From the NCBI GenBank assembly GCA_028819775.1, contig JAPPKV010000540.1, positions 1 through 15,842 on the forward strand: a DNA stretch of 15,842 nucleotides, given 5' to 3'. Every line of letters starts with the position of its first letter. The first letter of the stretch is position 1. A program made the translations under genes and the position numbers. The notes beneath the pieces are model-generated. The model made no database searches, was not told where the DNA came from, and saw nothing but the letters and a program-made list of their open reading frames with translations. This document shows, in pieces, positions 15,130 to 15,842 of the stretch. This DNA is from Gammaproteobacteria bacterium. GTDB taxonomy: Bacteria; Pseudomonadota; Gammaproteobacteria; Pseudomonadales; Azotimanducaceae_A.

Positions 15130-15212
15130 GGCGACCGGCGGAGGGCAGGGCCCCGCGACCACACGCGGGGAGGCCACCCGAAGGCGGCGGAGGATAACGG
15201 CTCGGCCAGATG

Positions 15213-15329
15213 CCCCGCAGCTTCTGCGGCCGTTCGCTCCGCGGGACGGGCTGACGGGAGCGGTGTGGATGCGCTCAGCCGGAGGTTTTCGCTGCGCTGG
15301 GGCGCAGCGGTGCCGGTCTGAAGACCGGC
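15213..15329. repeat. Cluster of three perfect hairpins upstream of hsdM
   Basis: CCGCAG (15215-15220) pairs with CTGCGG (15224-15229). CGCTGCGC (15290-15297) pairs with GCGCAGCG (15302-15309). GCCGGTCT (15312-15319) pairs with AGACCGGC (15322-15329). The last resembles the hairpin at 68-83 near the other end of the window. They may terminate transcription entering from the right or be REP-like elements. Confidence 0.5.
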
Positions 15330-15404
15330 GCTCCCGGCTCCCGGCGCGCGGGCCGGCTGCCCCCGGGCTTGGGGTTGTCCCGGCGCTGGTGGGCCTTCGG
15401 GGGC

Positions 15405-15733
15405 GGAGCTCCTGTCACTAATCGGGTCTCCGGAGGCGGAGCTCCTGTCATTAGTCGGATCTCGGGGCGGGAGCTCCTGTCACTAATCGGGTCTCGGGGG
15501 GCGGAGCTCCTGTCATTAGTCGGCTCTCGCGGTGGGAGCTCCTGTCACTAATCGGATCTCGGGCCGGGAGCTCCTGTCACTAATCGGGCCTCCGGGGGCG
15601 GAGCTCCTGTCATTAGCCGGATTTCGGGGGCCGGAGCTCCTGTCACTAATCGGATCTCGGGGCCGGAGCTCCCGTCACTAATCGGGTTTCCGGGGGCGGA
15701 GCTCCTGTCACTAATCGGATCTCGGGGCCGGAG
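15405..15733. repeat. Tandem minisatellite, about ten 32-33 bp units
   Basis: Ten intact copies of the palindrome GGAGCTCC begin at 15405, 15438, 15470, 15503, 15535, 15567, 15600, 15633, 15665 and 15698, with a degenerate eleventh at 15730. Each unit continues TGTCA (TGTCA altered to CGTCA in the ninth), then either CTAATCGG or TTAGTCGG (TTAGCCGG once), then a GC-rich tail such as TCTCGGGGCC. Spacing is 32 or 33 bp throughout. The mixed period breaks any reading frame, so it is non-coding. There are no unique spacers, so it is not a CRISPR array. Confidence 0.95.
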
Positions 15734-15754
15734 TATCCGACCCGGGGCCGGGCT

Positions 15755-15781
15755 GGCGGTTCCTACCGCCGCACGATGTGC
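15755..15781. repeat. Hairpin pair at the right edge
   Basis: GGCGGT (15755-15760) pairs with ACCGCC (15765-15770) around TCCT, and CGCAC (15769-15773) pairs with GTGCG (15777-15781) around GAT. They share bases, so only one can form at a time. The remainder to 15842 is too short to assign a gene. Confidence 0.4.
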
Positions 15782-15842
15782 GGGAGTAGCGTTTCCCGGT
15801 CGAGATCGGCGCGCCGCGCAATCCTGGGGGTGATGGTCAGGA

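Noticed and set aside
13246..15321. 691-residue open frame on the plus strand
   Set aside because: Antisense shadow of hsdM, with low-complexity composition and no recognisable domain.
15405..15733. CRISPR array
   Set aside because: The whole 32-33 bp unit is repeated with only scattered substitutions; there are no unique spacers and no cas genes in the window.

Overview
The window is a dense defence or accessory island from a high-GC bacterium. The phylum cannot be fixed from this sequence alone: there is no rRNA or housekeeping marker, and nothing is diagnostic in codon use. Almost all genes lie on the minus strand, many overlap by 4-11 nt, and several use GTG or TTG starts with GC-rich codon choice. 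All assignments come from motifs and recalled family resemblance; no search was run.

Layout in transcription order (right to left). (A) 15842-15130: intergenic DNA with a 32-33 bp tandem repeat array (about 10 copies, 15405-15733) and several GC-rich hairpins. (B) 15129-12480: hsdM, the methyltransferase subunit of a type I restriction-modification system, fused in frame at its C-terminus to a PIN (VapC-like) nuclease domain. A 70-residue antitoxin-like protein overlaps its 3' end. (C) 12479-11954: intergenic DNA with a strong sigma70-type promoter and a perfect 10-bp inverted repeat sitting in it. (D) 11953-7478: a tightly packed six-gene operon encoding an acyl-carrier-protein-like protein, an XRE repressor, an ImmA/IrrE-type metallopeptidase, a thymidylate-synthase-like enzyme, a protein resembling the helical domain of 5-hydroxymethyl-dU DNA kinases (a putative DNA base hypermodification protein), and a MazG-like NTP pyrophosphohydrolase. 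(E) 7496-6249: a plus-strand holo-ACP synthase (acpS, 7092-7496) whose 3' end overlaps the MazG-like gene, and a divergent minus-strand dCTP-deaminase/dUTPase-fold protein with a C-terminal membrane helix. (F) 6248-5611: no convincing gene. (G) 5610-183: an operon of an Mrr-type endonuclease with an N-terminal PUA/EVE-like region, hsdS and hsdR. (H) 1-182: hairpins.

Blocks B and G together make a complete type I R-M system (M, S, R) split by about 7 kb. Blocks D and E, in the middle, are the most interesting part. They combine a nucleotide C5-transfer fold (TS-like), a DNA-base-modification-associated fold, two nucleotide-pool proteins (MazG-like and Dcd/dUTPase-like), and a private carrier protein with its own phosphopantetheinyl transferase. 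A repressor/protease pair appears to control the operon from the palindromic operator. My inference is an inducible system that makes a modified pyrimidine, in DNA or as a free nucleotide, using a group carried on a phosphopantetheine arm. The individual folds are recognisable. Their combination and its chemistry are hypothesis.
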